Shown here: piece by piece, positions 30,397 through 42,842 of the stretch | Position numbering within the stretch: position 1 is the stretch's first letter | Layout: each line of letters starts with the position of its first letter | Source of the DNA: Symbiodinium natans | Lineage: Eukaryota; Sar; Dinophyceae; Suessiales; Symbiodiniaceae | Assembly (NCBI GenBank): GCA_905221605.1 | Contig: CAJNDS010002110.1 | Coordinates: 62,001-126,000, forward strand | DNA length: 64,000 nt | Reading direction: 5' to 3' | Position numbers and translations under genes: made by a program | The notes under the pieces: generated by a model | Databases searched by the model: none | What the model was told of the DNA's origin: nothing | The model's input: only the letters and a program-made list of their open reading frames with translations

Positions 30397-31022
30397 CCTC
30401 AATCCTTCCACCTGTACCCTGGCCAAAAATTACAAATCGTATGCAGAAGCATCTGCCCTCCGATTCCACAGGAAGCCCGGCTTGAGATTAACCCTAAACC
30501 CTAAACCCTAAACCCTAAACCCTAAACCCTAAACCCTAAACCCTAAACCCTAAACCCTAAACCCTAACCCTTGCCAGGTGGGGGTGGAGGGACTTCCCAA
30601 GGTGAATCAGGATGTGACGGATTCCGGTGCGAAAATCAAGGTTCTGCCTTCGCGGAAAAGCCAACTCGAACCATGACCAAATCCGGCAAGTCTATGTGTT
30701 TTTGGAAGACTTCGAGGTGGTTGGAAGTGGGGCGTTTCAGGTTTTGAGGTTCTAGGCGTGAGGCCTGGCTGGGGCCTGACGTTTGGCTTCCTGCTGAGAA
30801 ACCACCCTAAACCCTAAACCCTAAACCCTAAACCCAGGCCTCAAAAGTTGAGGGGTCTGGCCTCAGGTAGTATGGGGAATGGGGAGAACGAGCTTGCCGA
30901 ACATGAACATCCAACGTTGAATGAAGCGTTAAGAGGTCCATGCTAAGCACATCACGCACAGGTCTCCCAGTACGCGACGCTCTTGAGGAAGGATCTCTGG
31001 TCTGATGTTAAGCTGCGCCATT

Positions 31023-31519
31023 TAATCCGAGCACCTGTTTACTTGGGCCCCCCCCCCCCCCCCCCGCCACAATAAGAAAGGCAGGGTTCTGCAATAGTTG
31101 GACCATGGCCCTGTATTGATTCTCTAAACCTCTGTAGCCCCTGAAGTGTGGCACCTGAAGTGCAACTACCTGCAGGACCGCCCTGCAGATTTGCTACAGC
31201 TTGCAGAGCCAGGGACAGAGGTGCAGTCTTTTCTTGCTGTAGCCCCTGAAGTGTGGCCCTTGAAGTGAAGCTTCCTGCAGGATCGCCTGGCAGATGCCGG
31301 AGGCAGCTTCGCAGATGTTTCACAGATCGAAATTGCAGGTCCGAAGACAAAAAAAAGGCCTGCGGTCAGATTTTTCGAACCTCCCAAAAAGACTCTTTAA
31401 ATGTGGGGGGTTATCCCCATACGAAATCCACCCTAATGGAAAGTAGTCTTCCGGCGGGCTGGCGGCCGAACAAAATTTCTTTAAATGTGGGGGGTTTGAT
31501 TAAACAGGTGCTCGGATTA
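31023..31519. mobile_element. 497-bp element with 19-bp perfect terminal inverted repeats
   Basis: TAATCCGAGCACCTGTTTA at 31023-31041 is exactly complementary to 31501-31519. If the outer TA on each side is the target duplication, the ends fit a Tc1/mariner-type TA insertion, but this is inferred. Inside are a poly-C tract (about 31049-31065), a 105-bp direct repeat (starts 31133 and 31238) and two TTTAAATGTGGGGGGTT motifs. No transposase, so non-autonomous. Confidence 0.8.
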
Positions 31520-31657
31520 CACTTAGCAGCATCGTGTCAGCCGCTCCGCATGTCATGCTATCCAAGCAGGCAGCACAGGCAGCACAACTTCCGGAGCAGC
31601 TCCGGAGCACCCTCGACAATGAGAAGGGCCGCCCATGCCGCAACCATCACTTGTCAA

Positions 31658-31770
31658 AGCTACTTGGAGGTTCATGGGTACTTGTAAGTAGGGTTATAAG
31701 TACCCAAAGTAAGGTGATAACCATAGTTACCCTACTTAAAACCCTACTGATAAGTACCCATGAACCCCGC
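31658..31770. mobile_element. MITE-like element, family C, uninterrupted copy
   Basis: CTACTTGGAGGTTCATGGGT at the left and GTACCCATGAACC at the right, with ACCATAGTTACCCTACTT in the centre. It matches the outer parts of 8139-8364 and shows the empty site for the nested family D copy. Confidence 0.75.
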
Positions 31771-31832
31771 GGTGCTTGCCAAACTGTTTCCTCCGCAGCC
31801 CACGCCAAAAATCTGGAGCAACTCTCTCGTCC

Positions 31833-31937
31833 CCCTGGTTCTTAGTAGGGAATGAGGGAATGAGGCACCCTAAAGCCTAAACCCTAAACCCTAAACCCTT
31901 AACCCTAAACCCTAAACCCTACTGAGAACCAGCCAGT
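31833..31937. mobile_element. MITE-like element, family E, with telomere-repeat interior
   Basis: Left end CCCTGGTTCTTAGTAGGGAA and right end CCCTACTGAGAACCAG match the family E copies at 58142-58236 and 58380-58461, but the centre here is mostly CCCTAAA units. Confidence 0.65.
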
Positions 31938-32059
31938 CGTGGTACGCAAGTGTGTGTGAGCTCTTGCGACAACGTGTGGCGTGGCCCAAGCTAGCTTGTT
32001 CAAATACTTTGGTTTTGCATAGATCAGGCGTGCCAACTCTCCTCCTCCTGCCATCCTTG

Positions 32060-32144
32060 CCCTAAACCCTAAACCCTAAACCCTAAACCCTAAACCCTAA
32101 ACCCTAAACCCTAAACCCTACACCCTAAACCCTAAACCCTAAAC
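32060..32144. repeat. CCCTAAA array
   Basis: About 12 units with one CCCTACA variant. Further arrays lie at 32736-32799, 32930-33058 and 33960-34015. Unique stretches between them (32150-32730, 33060-33960) contain short protein-like blocks but none I can support as a gene. Confidence 0.9.
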
Positions 32145-33280
32145 CTGGCGTGTGGTTTGTATCGGCCACCAAAAGCTCCCTGGCCGAGGGGTAGATGGTC
32201 AGTTCTCCGACATGAGGTTCTGGCTGACTTTGGGGTCCCTGATGCAGTAGTGCCCCTGAAGCTGAGTAGGTTTTAGGGTTTAGGGCTTATGTTAGCTATT
32301 AGGGTTTAGGGTTTGGGAGACAGTGAAAACTGACCAGGTGTCTGGACCCGCTTTCGGCTCGGGGACTGTGCTGGGCAAAGCAGCTTCTTGTTGGGGATGA
32401 TACCTCACTCAGGCCCTGGCGAAGGTAGCGAGGGCACACCTTCTGTTCGTCCAGGCTCGCTTCTTTGCGAACTCAGAAGTGTGCACCGGCAAATCTTTGC
32501 CCGGAACCTCCAAGTTTGTTCAAAGCCCTGCAAAGTCCTTAGTTTAACTCTTTTTCTGGGCAAAGGTTTGTCCCTTACATGTATACGGGGTAGATGTGCA
32601 AAAAGCAGTGTCACACTACCTCCTTACCAACGTGAACTTTGCTTTCCGGCAAGCCGCGCCTTGACTATACAAAACAAAAGAGCCCTCAGCCCTAAAGCCT
32701 CCCAACCCTCAACCCTCAACCCTGAACCCTGAACCCTGAACCCTAAACCCTAAACCCTAAACCCTAAACCCTAAACCCTAAACCCTAAACCCTAAACCCT
32801 ATGTATACCTTATATAGTCCCTATATACCGAAGTATCCCCTGAAGAAGCCCCCAAAGGACCCCTGAGGTCCCTTATAAGGGTCCCTCCTTTAGTCCCTTG
32901 CTTGTAAACCCATTTAAACATGCGGCCCTAACCCTAAACCCTAAACCCTAAACCCTCAACCCTAAAACCCTAAACCCTAAAACCTAAACCCTAAACCCTA
33001 AACCTTACACCCTAAACCCTAAACCCTAAAACCTAAACCCTAAACCCTAAGCCCTAACCGAGCATCTGCTTGACCGTCGGATGTGGGAAATGCCCATGTG
33101 GTCAGTTCTCTAAATCAGGGTCTTTTAGGGTTTAGGGTTTCGGGTTGTTTACCTTGTAGTTAGGATCCCAAAAGGGGCCATACTTGAGAGAAATGACCAT
33201 GCATGTAACGGGCAGGTTCTACGCTGAGTTTGTCGTCAAGGCGTGCGGATAGGGACTCTGGGGAGTTTCGGATGCGCTTG

Positions 33281-33332
33281 AGGGTTTGCAGGGTTTAGGG
33301 TTTAGGGTTTCGGGTTTAGGGTTTGCAGGGTT
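33281..33332. repeat. Short TTTAGGG patch between 15-bp direct repeats
   Basis: AGGGTTTGCAGGGTT at 33281-33295 recurs at 33318-33332 around TTTAGGG/TTTCGGG units. Part of the repeat is itself telomere-like, so this is weaker than the copies at 4.2, 10.0 and 10.7 kb. Confidence 0.45.
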
Positions 33333-34380
33333 AAGTGCGAGGCTGTGCTTTCAAAGGGTTGTTCGGGCAAACTAGGGCGGTGCTGCAAACCCTAAGCCCT
33401 TTCAACCCTAAGCCCTATAATTATCCGAATTCAGGTCTCCGCCTTGGGGCTTGAGGCCCTTAGCCCCAAACCCTCTTTTCGGGAACTCAAACCCTGCGCC
33501 AAAGCGTAAGGGAAGCTACTTGCTGAAAGGGCTCTGAAGTCTGGGCCCCTGGGTTCTAGGGTATAGACCTACCTCTGGAGTAGACCCAGGAAAAGAAGTA
33601 TTTACTGTTTAGGTACAAGAAGCTATCATGGGAACCCAAAACCAAAAAAAGGATTAAAGTATAGTACTCCAAAGCCCAGCTAAAACAAAAAGGGTAAATT
33701 AAACCCTAAAACAAAAAAAAAGGGTCAATTAAACCCTAAAACCCTAAAGCCCTAGTCCCATGTAATCACAAGGGTTTCCCCACTTCGGGGCCAGAAATTG
33801 ATGGGACCCTGAAATCTAGCCTTCGACTTCTCAAACCTTTGGAACCCGGGGCTTGCTGAATGCCGGGAGAAGGCCCCCACTGTACTGCGCAGCAAAAGCC
33901 CTAAACCCCAAACCCTAAGCCCTAAGCCGAAAACCCCAAACCCTCAGCCCTAAGCCCCAAACCCCAAACCCTAAACCCCAAACCCTAAACCCTAAACCCT
34001 AAACCCCTAAACCCTAAAACCCGAAGCTTCTTGCCGCTCGGGGTCTGGTCCACATAAGGCTTGGCTTGCCCGAAGTGCTGGTACAACCTCGGGGTCTGGG
34101 GCTTGGCGAGGGGTTTAGAGGTCTGGGGTTTGAGGGCTTTAGGGGGTTTAGGACTTACCCTAAACCCTGACCCCTAAACCTTAGGGGCTTAGGGCTCTAA
34201 CGTGGTTTGGGGTTGGCAGTCTGGGGCTCAGGGGTTTGAATGTCGCTGGGTTCCAGGTGGCTAGGGCGAAGCCGCAACAAAGAGCCCCAAAACCCTAAAC
34301 CCCAAACCCTAAAACACCCTAAACCACAAGGTAGGTCATGGGCCTGAACCACCAAAGCCACGTTTGGGTGAATTTCTGAC

Positions 34381-34525
34381 TAAACCCTAAACCCTAAACC
34401 CTAAACCCTAAACCCTAAACCCTAAACCCTAAACCCTAAACCCTAAACCCTAAACCCTAAACCCTAAACCCTACTAAACCCTAAACCCTAAACCCTAAAC
34501 CCTAAACCCTAAACCCTAAACCCTA
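34381..34525. repeat. CCCTAAA array abutting the LINE 5' end
   Basis: About 20 units with one CCCTACTAAA interruption, ending where LINE-specific sequence begins (CCCTAGGCGTTTCTG). Confidence 0.9.
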
Positions 34526-35178
34526 GGCGTTTCTGCTCTCAGGGTTCGTGTAGTTTCTCACCTTGCCAGCCATTGTGAGTCCACGACCTGGAGCGGAGCA
34601 ACCCTAGCGTGGCTTTGCCCGCGAATCCCACATTGCGCGGACCCCCAGCTGTAGTTCACTCTACCTGCGGGTTCGTTGCCTTTCTGCACTTATCCGGAGC
34701 AGTGCCCGGAGCCTTTTGTTTCGAGGGCTGGCAACCCTCCTTGCCTTGACACTGGTCACTGGCACCTGCTGGTCTTTCCTGGTGATTGCTGGCACACTGC
34801 GCTTTTTCCGGAGTTGCGCCCGGCTTTTCCGTGGGTCTGTCCCCGGTTATTGCGCCTTTTAGTGCAGAGTGGCGCCTGCCTGGCTGGTGGACTGCTGGTT
34901 TATGCCTACCGCATCTTTGCGGTCTCTCCAGCTCGTCTTCATCGCGCTCCACGCCTGCTGCGCTGGGCTTGTACACCACGGCCAGAGAACCGGCCTGGCA
35001 CAGGCGCCAGAGGCGAGCCCGCTGTCGAGCGAGAACTCAACTGCGTACCTTTGTGGGTGGTGCAGTTATCGACCGCAGCACGGTCCTAAAGGCGGCGTCA
35101 AAGCTGCGCGGACACCACTCCAGGTCTTTGTTGCCAAGACAAGCGTTGCAGAAGCTGGACACACCTGCAAACGAGGTC

Positions 35179-36229
35179 ATGGCGTCACATTCCTGGTGCG
35201 AAGTCTGTTATACGAACAGATCATCGAAGGCTGCATTCTGCCAGACGTGTGGGGGCAAACTGCAACCGTACACCACAGCCTCGGCTTGGACGGAATCGCC
35301 GAGGCGAAGGGCTACTTCACCGCGTTCACCACGGAGGAGACAACAACCCTTCGACTTTCGGCAGCCAGGCAAAGGCAGGCCGCCGTGGTCACAAAAGCCG
35401 AGCAAAGGCAAAGAGAAGGGAACGAAACCGAATCCCTCCAACGACGAGACGTCGGCCAAGACAGTGCCAAGCGCACCAGTGGCACCGACGATGACGGGAT
35501 TGCCGACGGCACCAGCGGCTCCCGCAATTACGACAACAAGCTCTGTAGCTGCACCGAGCGGACAACCATCAGCGGACCGGCTCGCGTTGCAGCAGTTACT
35601 CATGGTGATGAACCAGCACCAGGACAAGCTCCCAGACTCAGTGAAGGCCGCGCTAGAGACCCACCAGGTGCAGGACCAAGGTCCTCCACAAGGCGGTTTC
35701 GGCACAGCAGAGGGCAAGACAGGAGTTGGCGCGCGTGCGTGCCGCACGCGCCAACTACCTCGCCGGTTGGAGCTCCTACCTGGGCCAGATCCAGGACCTC
35801 TTACAGAAGCAGGTCGGGGACCACGATCAAGTCCTACAGTCACTGGACGATGGGGAGATCCAATGGACTGCAAGCTTGGCGGCAGCCTCAACTGCGCTCC
35901 AATCCAGAGTGGGCGTAGCAGTCGGTGCAGAAGCACTGGAAGGCCTCGATGCGGAGATGCTGGCGGAGGCACAGGCGGAAGCGACCGAGGCCAAGGTGGA
36001 CGATCAGATTGCACTGGAGCAAGCACTGCAATCACAGCGAACCCGCCAACGGGAGTCGACACAAGGCTTACTGGCAGCGGTTGCAAAGGCGAGGCAAAAG
36101 GCAGAGACGGATGCGGAAGCAGCCGACAAAGAGAGGGACAGGACCCCTCGCAGAAAACAGAAGCCACCGCCCAACGCCACAGAGACCATTTCGGTATCCG
36201 ATGGCGAGCCGCCCCCTGGCAAAGCCTGA
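35179..36229 (+). pseudogene. LINE ORF1 (zinc-ribbon, coiled-coil), frameshifted
   Basis: The likely start is the ATG at 35179 (MASHSW), followed by CEVCYTNRSSKAAFCQTCG, a four-Cys zinc ribbon, then a basic Ser/Pro/Lys-rich region. Near 35690 one extra G shifts the frame; the protein continues as an Ala/Gln/Glu-rich helical region (ANYLAGWSSYLGQIQDLLQK) ending PPPGKA-stop at 36229. The long open frame that continues past 35690 toward 37104 is the wrong frame for this part. Nucleic-acid binding by ORF1 is known for LINEs generally; here it is inferred from the zinc ribbon and charge. Confidence 0.55.
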
Positions 36230-36959
36230 GGCTAGCACCGTCACAGTGGACGACTACCCTTGGGCAACCACATTCCGTTCGACAGGAACCTGATCATGTC
36301 GACGGACACCTTGCAACGTTGCTCGGTCTAAGTTTGCAGTATGAGGTCAGCCGAGATCACCAAGTTCAGTTACTGGTCGATCCCCGACTGCCAGTGAATG
36401 AAACACCAGGCGAAAAAGTTGAGCCTGGTACGCATTTCATCATTGCGAGTTCTAAGGGAAGTTCTGAGGGGGCCTTGCATGATCGAAACAAGGGAATTGT
36501 CTCCCCTGCAACTCCCATTTCGGCCGCATTCTCCGCCTCAGTGGGCAAGCTTATCTGCTTTGCCGATGAAACACCAGGGACACATTCCCCTTGCACTAGG
36601 GCCAGGGATTGTCTTGTAAGGATTTTGCGTGCGTGCCGGCGAATGCCGAGGCCCACTGCCAATCCCCTCCTCGCCCATCCCTGCCCCAACAGCCCCTCAC
36701 GTTCCATGAGTCGTTCCGTTCAGCAAGAGGGTGCATCATGCAGGTTGGAGTCGAGTCAACACTCCCGACGGCCTGGGCACCCACTCCGGAATGTAGGTTT
36801 TGGGTCCCCTCCCCTTCAGGGTCTTGTGGGATCGCGTTGCCGAAATGCAGGAAAAGGTGTCACTCGGACACCTGCAGAAGACGAATGGCCCACATTCCCC
36901 TCAGAGGGACCTCTCGACCCTCTTCAAGACCATACCCTGCAAGTACCCCTGCACAGCGC

Positions 36960-38730
36960 GACGGCCTCAGTCTGGGTCCACCTTGTTGCACCTGCAGCCC
37001 TGAACCAGGCCATCGCACTAAGTGAAGCAATTAAACATGACCATGCATATGTCATGTTTGACACTGCCGATCACATGAGGGTCAGAAAGATCCTACCCAA
37101 CTGATATCTTATTCAGATTGTGCAAGATGCTGTGGCAGCTTCACGGGATGGCCCCATCACTAGCGTGACGGTCTTGCGCGTGCCCTTTGCCGCACTCCCC
37201 TCTGTCCAGCTGGTGTTGAGGGCCGCACATATTGTGCCAGGATGGCTACCAGTCCCCATTGATCTCAGGCACCTTGGTCGCGACTTCTGTACGCTTGCCA
37301 TACCCAGCGACTCTTCGGCCTACGAGGCAGCCTTCAGAGCAACCCAAGTTTGCACTGGCCTTCCTCACAGGTTTGCACCAAGTGTTGCCCGAGAACAGAT
37401 TTGCCTCGATAGCCTGGGTCGCATGCAAGGGGACCCTTTTGCGCCGGGTGCGGTGTTGCCAGTGCCCGGACTGGTAGCTAGCTATAGAGGGGTCCCCGGG
37501 TCTTCCGGGAGTGAGTCCTCCAACAGCCAAGCCTCCTCCTCTGATGATACCACGACACCACACTTTGTGCAGGTGGCTTACGAAGAGCATACAGATGATC
37601 TCTGTGTCGCATACCATTCTCCAGGCTTAGAGGCACTAGTGCTGCACCACCGCCGTATCTCCGACATGCATGACATTTTGAGAGCCGCTGCTCAGATCCG
37701 TGCAGCAGCGACAGGCATCAAACATTGGAAATCGCACCTAGTGCCGCATCAACCACATGTTGCGGGTGTCGATCTGCATTGTGTGCTTTTGCCGGCAGGA
37801 GAAGGTTACCCGGAGGAGGCAGTCATCGCTGACATGCGGGGCATCTTTGCCCCCTCCATGGGAGCATTTGCTGCAATCCCCTTCATACGCGCGGCGCACA
37901 ACCTTGAGCACGATATTCTGGAGCGAGTTCAGTCCTACCTTCTGGACGCCGCACTTGCTGAACCCCCACAGGACTTTATCCTCCAGTTGTCACAGAAAGG
38001 GGGACTGGTTGCTTACGCGCAGGCAGGGGCTATTGCAACGTATGATACGTTGGAGGTCGCACTCAGTTTTCCGGGTCTAAGACAAACACTGATGTGTGCA
38101 AGCCATACCTCGCAACTTGCTGCTGCGCCACTGACGGGGATGCCCTCAACATCCTCCACGACCACCTTCATGCACACAGAATCAGGACATGCCCCCGACC
38201 AGACGCTCCTAGGCGCCAGGAACCCGCTCATTTGTCGCATCGGTCTACAAGGCCACGGCATCGTTTCTGTGGAGTTCCCAGGGAATCCTGATGCTACACA
38301 AATCCTTGAAGCACTATGGGCAGAACTTGACGCTGAGGGGCACGACCCACAATTGCGCATGGTAGTGCCGAGCTGCCAGCCTGCACAGAGGGTTGCCTTC
38401 AGGGAGCTATTAATTTCTACCTTCTCGGTCGACCAAGACCGGAGCGTTGGGGTGTGGGTTGACCTGCGACCGTCCGGCAAGCTGACATATGTGCAATTAC
38501 CTATCGCTTCGCCCCCGCCCAGCTTTGCTCACGAAGACACTGGCATCAAAGGCTGGTTCCTTAACGGGGTTCGATGGGTAGGTACCCAACCCATACCCCC
38601 AGGGTCCTATGCCACAACTAGCATTGTTAGCCAGGCACCCGACTTAAGACCAGCTGGCTACTTTGCGGATAGGATTTCGGGTCTCGTGGTCTGTGGACAC
38701 CTTTTTTCAGATCAGGATCCGTACATATGA
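36960..38730 (+). pseudogene. LINE ORF2 N-terminal region with repeated domain
   Basis: The frame reads through VWVHLVAPAALNQAIALSEA, meets a TGA at 37102-37104, and continues open in the same frame to 38730, so the stop is a nonsense mutation or a recoded position. It contains one clear copy (about 37130-37480) and weaker copies of a roughly 130-residue domain whose core is L-P-x-x-Q-x-V-L followed by P-(V/I)-D-x-R. Near 38715 the frame shifts into the next ORF. The start of ORF2 upstream of 36960 cannot be fixed. Confidence 0.5.
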
Positions 38731-41700
38731 TGCTCATCGCCGCTGGGAATGGGCACTTGCTGATCTGTTAGAAGATACTCCTAGGCGGGTCAGAAGCATT
38801 CAGCTTCTTTCTACGCCCATCTGGGGCTACCCAACTCCGCAGCTTGTGCTTACTTATGCTGATGCACCCCCGGCCCACATGGCTGTTCCGGTCGATGCAC
38901 GGGGGTGGAACCTGCCAGTCTGCACGGTGGACCTCGCGCCAGGAGAGTCGTGGACAGGCATTTCAGCAGCCTTGCATCTCGCACGCCCGGACACACACCA
39001 TTGCACGGGGACAGGGGAGAGGTTTGAGGTTGCATTGCGTTCGGGTCTGCTTCGGGTATTTGCAGCCACGGGCCCGACACAGGACCCACTACCGGAGCAA
39101 CTGGGCACACTCCAGTTTCTTTGCCCCTCTGATAGGCCCCCTACACCGCCCAGACCTGCCCCGGATGAAGAAGACGCAGTCGATGGAGCACACACAGGGG
39201 CACCAGTGGAAGGCACGCTGACACTTGAATCTGCTCTACAGCCACTGCCGGCTGCAGCCACGACACCTCATAACCTTGAACTCCAGGCCGATCAGCCCCT
39301 GCGACGCTCCAACTGGGTGCGGGGCATTGTTGAACCTGACTGTGCAACGCTGATACCGGTGACGGTCTTCGACCCGATCCGACATCAAACGACTTTTTCT
39401 CAGCAGGCTGATGTTACCCTTGCACAGACGGTTCATAAGATCCTAAGGGAGGCGCCTTGCACCGTCGCATTTGTTCGCTTCCCGGCCATCCCTGTGCGAG
39501 ACCTCCCAGGTCTACAGGTCGTCCTTACTCCAGCTGGCTACCCCGAGCCTTTCCGGGCGGTACCGGTAGACGGACGACCTCTGTTCAATGCAATCAGTGT
39601 GATTATGCTTGAGCCAAACGCGACCGCCAAAGAGGCCCTTCAAGCCATTGATGGCGTCTGCCGATGGGAGACAAGCACACTGACGGCATATGAGCAGGGC
39701 ACGGTTACATTACGAGCCGCCTACAGCCTCGACTTTTGTCAAGCGGAGCCCAACGATGCATCACCGTTATGCATTGCATCGACCACAGCACAGCCAAGCA
39801 AAGGACCACTTGCGGGTCTCCCCACGCCACAAGGCAGAAGACGTCTGGCGCCTGCACCAACCAGCGGGGCGTCCAGCTGCAAACAGACCATCTGCCTCAT
39901 TGACTGCCTACCTGATCCCGAGCCCGGGCTCTGGCTAGGCACAGTTCCTGGGATGCTGGACACACTGCTAGAGGGGCATCATATAGCTGCCCTGCATACC
40001 AGCCTACCGCCGCTGCTGCGGCTTACGCAGGATATGAGTGAAGCGTGGGAGGCACTTCCGGTGTGGTGCCCGGACCAGCCCATTGAAGCTGTCTTCTTTT
40101 TCACGGATGGCTCTTGGAACCCAGATCGGCAGCTCGCTGCATGGGCTTTTCTTTGCATCGTTAGACAAGGGGATGTCGCATGCAAGGTTGGTTGCGCGTC
40201 AGGACTGTGTGTGTGCGATGACAATCCGCGGCCCATTACAGAAGCACAACTTGCACAGCCCGAGGCCGCCAATGCAATTGCTGCCGCCTTCCAGTCCCTG
40301 CCACCTATTGCTTGGGAGATAGATGCGACTACTCATGTGTCGCTGGTCCAACGGCACCTGCAGGACACCTTGCGACAGCTTCTGCCTGACCCGCAACCGA
40401 AAGCACGCCACCCTGCGCTTGGCAACCGCACACTTGAGCTCATTAAGTCTAAAAGGGCCATCCGCAGCCGAATGCGCAGCCTGCAGAGCCGTGCACGTGC
40501 AGTTACACGGCAGCGCTTCATACATCGATGGACCATCGCAGCGCAGCTCCGGCAAGGCCCCCCGCCCAGCCTGCCGACGTGGCCAATACGCCGACGGTGG
40601 CTTCATTGGTGGTGCGTGCTGAGACGCACCGACCGTGATCTCACGACGGCGCTCCAAAAGGACAAAGCAGCATACGTCCGTCGCATGTACCAGACAGCCA
40701 GGGAGGATGGCGCTGCTGATTTTGCACACCTTATTCGGTCCATCCTAAGGACGGGCAGGAAATTTAAGGTCCCATCACTGATCCCGGTCCTGGACAAAGA
40801 CCAGGAAACCCCTGTCCGGGGCAAGAAAGAAGTCCTCCAGACATTCGCGTTGCACTTCGGCAGCGCGGAACGCGCGCGGCCGATTACTGTTAACAGTTGC
40901 CTGGCGCGGGCGGGTAGGATGCAGCCGCTGCCACGGCCACTCTCCGCCACCAACCTGCCCACACTAGCGCGCCTTTGCAGAGCCTTCGCTTCTTTTACCT
41001 CCAAGAAAGCCCCCGGCCTTTCCGGCCTCAGCACCACCATCTTCAAGACCGCTCCGCACCAGGCGGCCCTGGCCTATATGCCTATTGCCTGCAAAGCGAT
41101 CATCAAGGGGACCACGCCCCTCCAGTGGTCCGGGGGAAGGGCTGCCCCGATTCCCAAACCCGGGAAATCCCCGGGCGCATTGAGTGGCTGGCGCTCAATA
41201 CTCCTCCTGGAGTCCGATGCAAAGGCGCTGCAGAAGGCAATGCGAGACTCACTGGTGACCGCAATGGAGCGCGGCCGCGCAGATGGACAACATGGCGGAC
41301 TGCCTGGACACACTCTCGCTATGCCGGCCGCGGCAGTGCGAGCACACTTCCTCCACCTTCACAACTCCGGAGGATCTGGCGGGGCGATCTTTGTCGACAG
41401 TGCGTCAGCTTATTACGCCGTGGTCAGGGATTTCCTGGCAATACCGGCGCCGGAGAACCTCCCGGAGGAGGAGCTCAGGCGCCGTGCCAGGGCACTGTAC
41501 GCCGACCCTGACCAACAGATGGCCTATGCGGCGGCCATGCGCAGCGGCAATCTCCTCGAGGCCCTCCAAGCGCCTGAGGAGACATGCAGATTTGTTGCAG
41601 CGCAGCTCAAGGACACTTGGTTTGTGACGGAGCAGGGCCAAGATGTGATGCGGGCTGAGTCGGGCACGGCACCAGGCTCGCCGATTGCGGACGCGCTCTT

Positions 41701-41825
41701 CGGCATCATCTATGCAAAGGTCCTCCATCGGATCCATGGCCAGTTTGGAGAAGCAGGACTCACGGCAACCGTCAGCTACGAGGGGCAGTGGGCACAAGCG
41801 GGAGAGCCTACATGTGCCGACGACT
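38663..41825 (+). pseudogene. LINE ORF2: repeated domain, RNase H-like, reverse transcriptase (5' part)
   Basis: Two further copies of the repeated domain (about 38740-39130 and 39355-39730). Then an RNase H-like core FFFTDGSW (Asp at residue 482 of this frame) with a later acidic AQPEAANAIAAA. Next is a linker typical of the region before LINE RT (NRTLELIKSKRAIRSR), then RT: KKAPG (781-785), PIPKPGK, FVDSASAYYAV (catalytic Asp 912), SGTAPGSPIADALFG, and ADD (1052-1054). The frame is cut right after ADD by the DNA transposon and reaches a stop inside it. RNase H ahead of RT, with no endonuclease between, is unusual and may reflect an in-frame deletion. Confidence 0.8.
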
Positions 41826-41858
41826 CCTTAAGAATCAGTTAAGACAAAAAATAAACTA
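41826..41858 (+). repeat. Left terminal inverted repeat
   Basis: 33 bp, mismatching the right end at two positions. The subterminal 41859-42001 is AT-rich with repeated TTTAAA/AACTAA motifs, probable transposase-binding sequence. Confidence 0.9.
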
Positions 41859-42218
41859 GAAGTATAATTAAGTCTAAAATATAAATTTTCACGAATAGTT
41901 AAAATTTAAACTTAAACTAGTAGCTAACTAAAAATAGTTTAGTTTAAATTTTTAAACTAAAATAGTTTAATTTAAATTTAAACTTAAGATAAAATCTTAG
42001 GTTCATTATTCCCGAAGCACATAACGTAAGAGAAATCACTGGTTTGAGACCTCGACCATGTCAAACCATGACAAGCTTTAAGGCATGATAGTCTAAGTTT
42101 TTTTGTCGCTCCTCAAGTGCCCTCTCAATGCCGAGTCCAATCACGGGGCCAGATATTTGCAAGAACTCGTCACAACAGTCCATGTCAAAAGCTAATTCAT
42201 TTGCAGCGTACTCTTCAA

Positions 42219-42221
<3 letters not shown>

Positions 42222-42257
<36 letters not shown>
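42222..42257. repeat. (CT)n microsatellite
   Basis: About 17 CT units followed by several CTCTCTCCACAAG motifs. The 42002-42221 stretch shows no supported gene. Confidence 0.9.
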
Positions 42258-42260
<3 letters not shown>

Positions 42261-42842
42261 ATCGTTTCTCTCTCCACAAGCTCTCTTCAAATCTCTCCCT
42301 CCACAAGGTTTCCCCAAATCATCTCTCCCTCCACAAGTAACTCGCAAGTTTCGTTGAAATAGGGGCCCTTGCTCTCCTCAATTTCCTCGAAGCACAGGTT
42401 TGAGAAATGACAGCAGCCTGCAATCACGCATGTTTCCTCTCAGCGTTCTATGCCATTCCCCTTTGGCTTGTCCCTCCCTACTACTTTAACGCGACGTGTT
42501 GAAGAACACCTCGGCTTCTGAGATGAACAGGCAATGCAAAATTGCCTTCTGCACAAAGGCTAGTGGGGTGAGACTGCTTAGCTCAGCTCAAAGCCCGGCA
42601 CAGCTTTGTAGACTCGGTCAGCTCTTGCATGGCCACTGCGGCCTGCAGGGACCCATACTTCTCTTTCTCTATCCATGTAGGATTTAGGGTCAGGGTTTAG
42701 GGTTTAGGGTTTAGGATAAAACTTGAGGGGTTTCAGGGCTTAGGGTTCAGGATAAAACTTGAGGGATTTTAGGGTTTAGGGTTCAGGGCACATGCAGGCC
42801 TCTCGCAGCAGGGACTTTAGCTGCTGCACGCTCACGGGTTGA

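Noticed and set aside
35690-36900. Continuation of the 34786-37104 frame as one 772-residue protein
   Set aside because: After 35690 the coding signal moves to another frame; the first 131 codons before 35179 also look noncoding.
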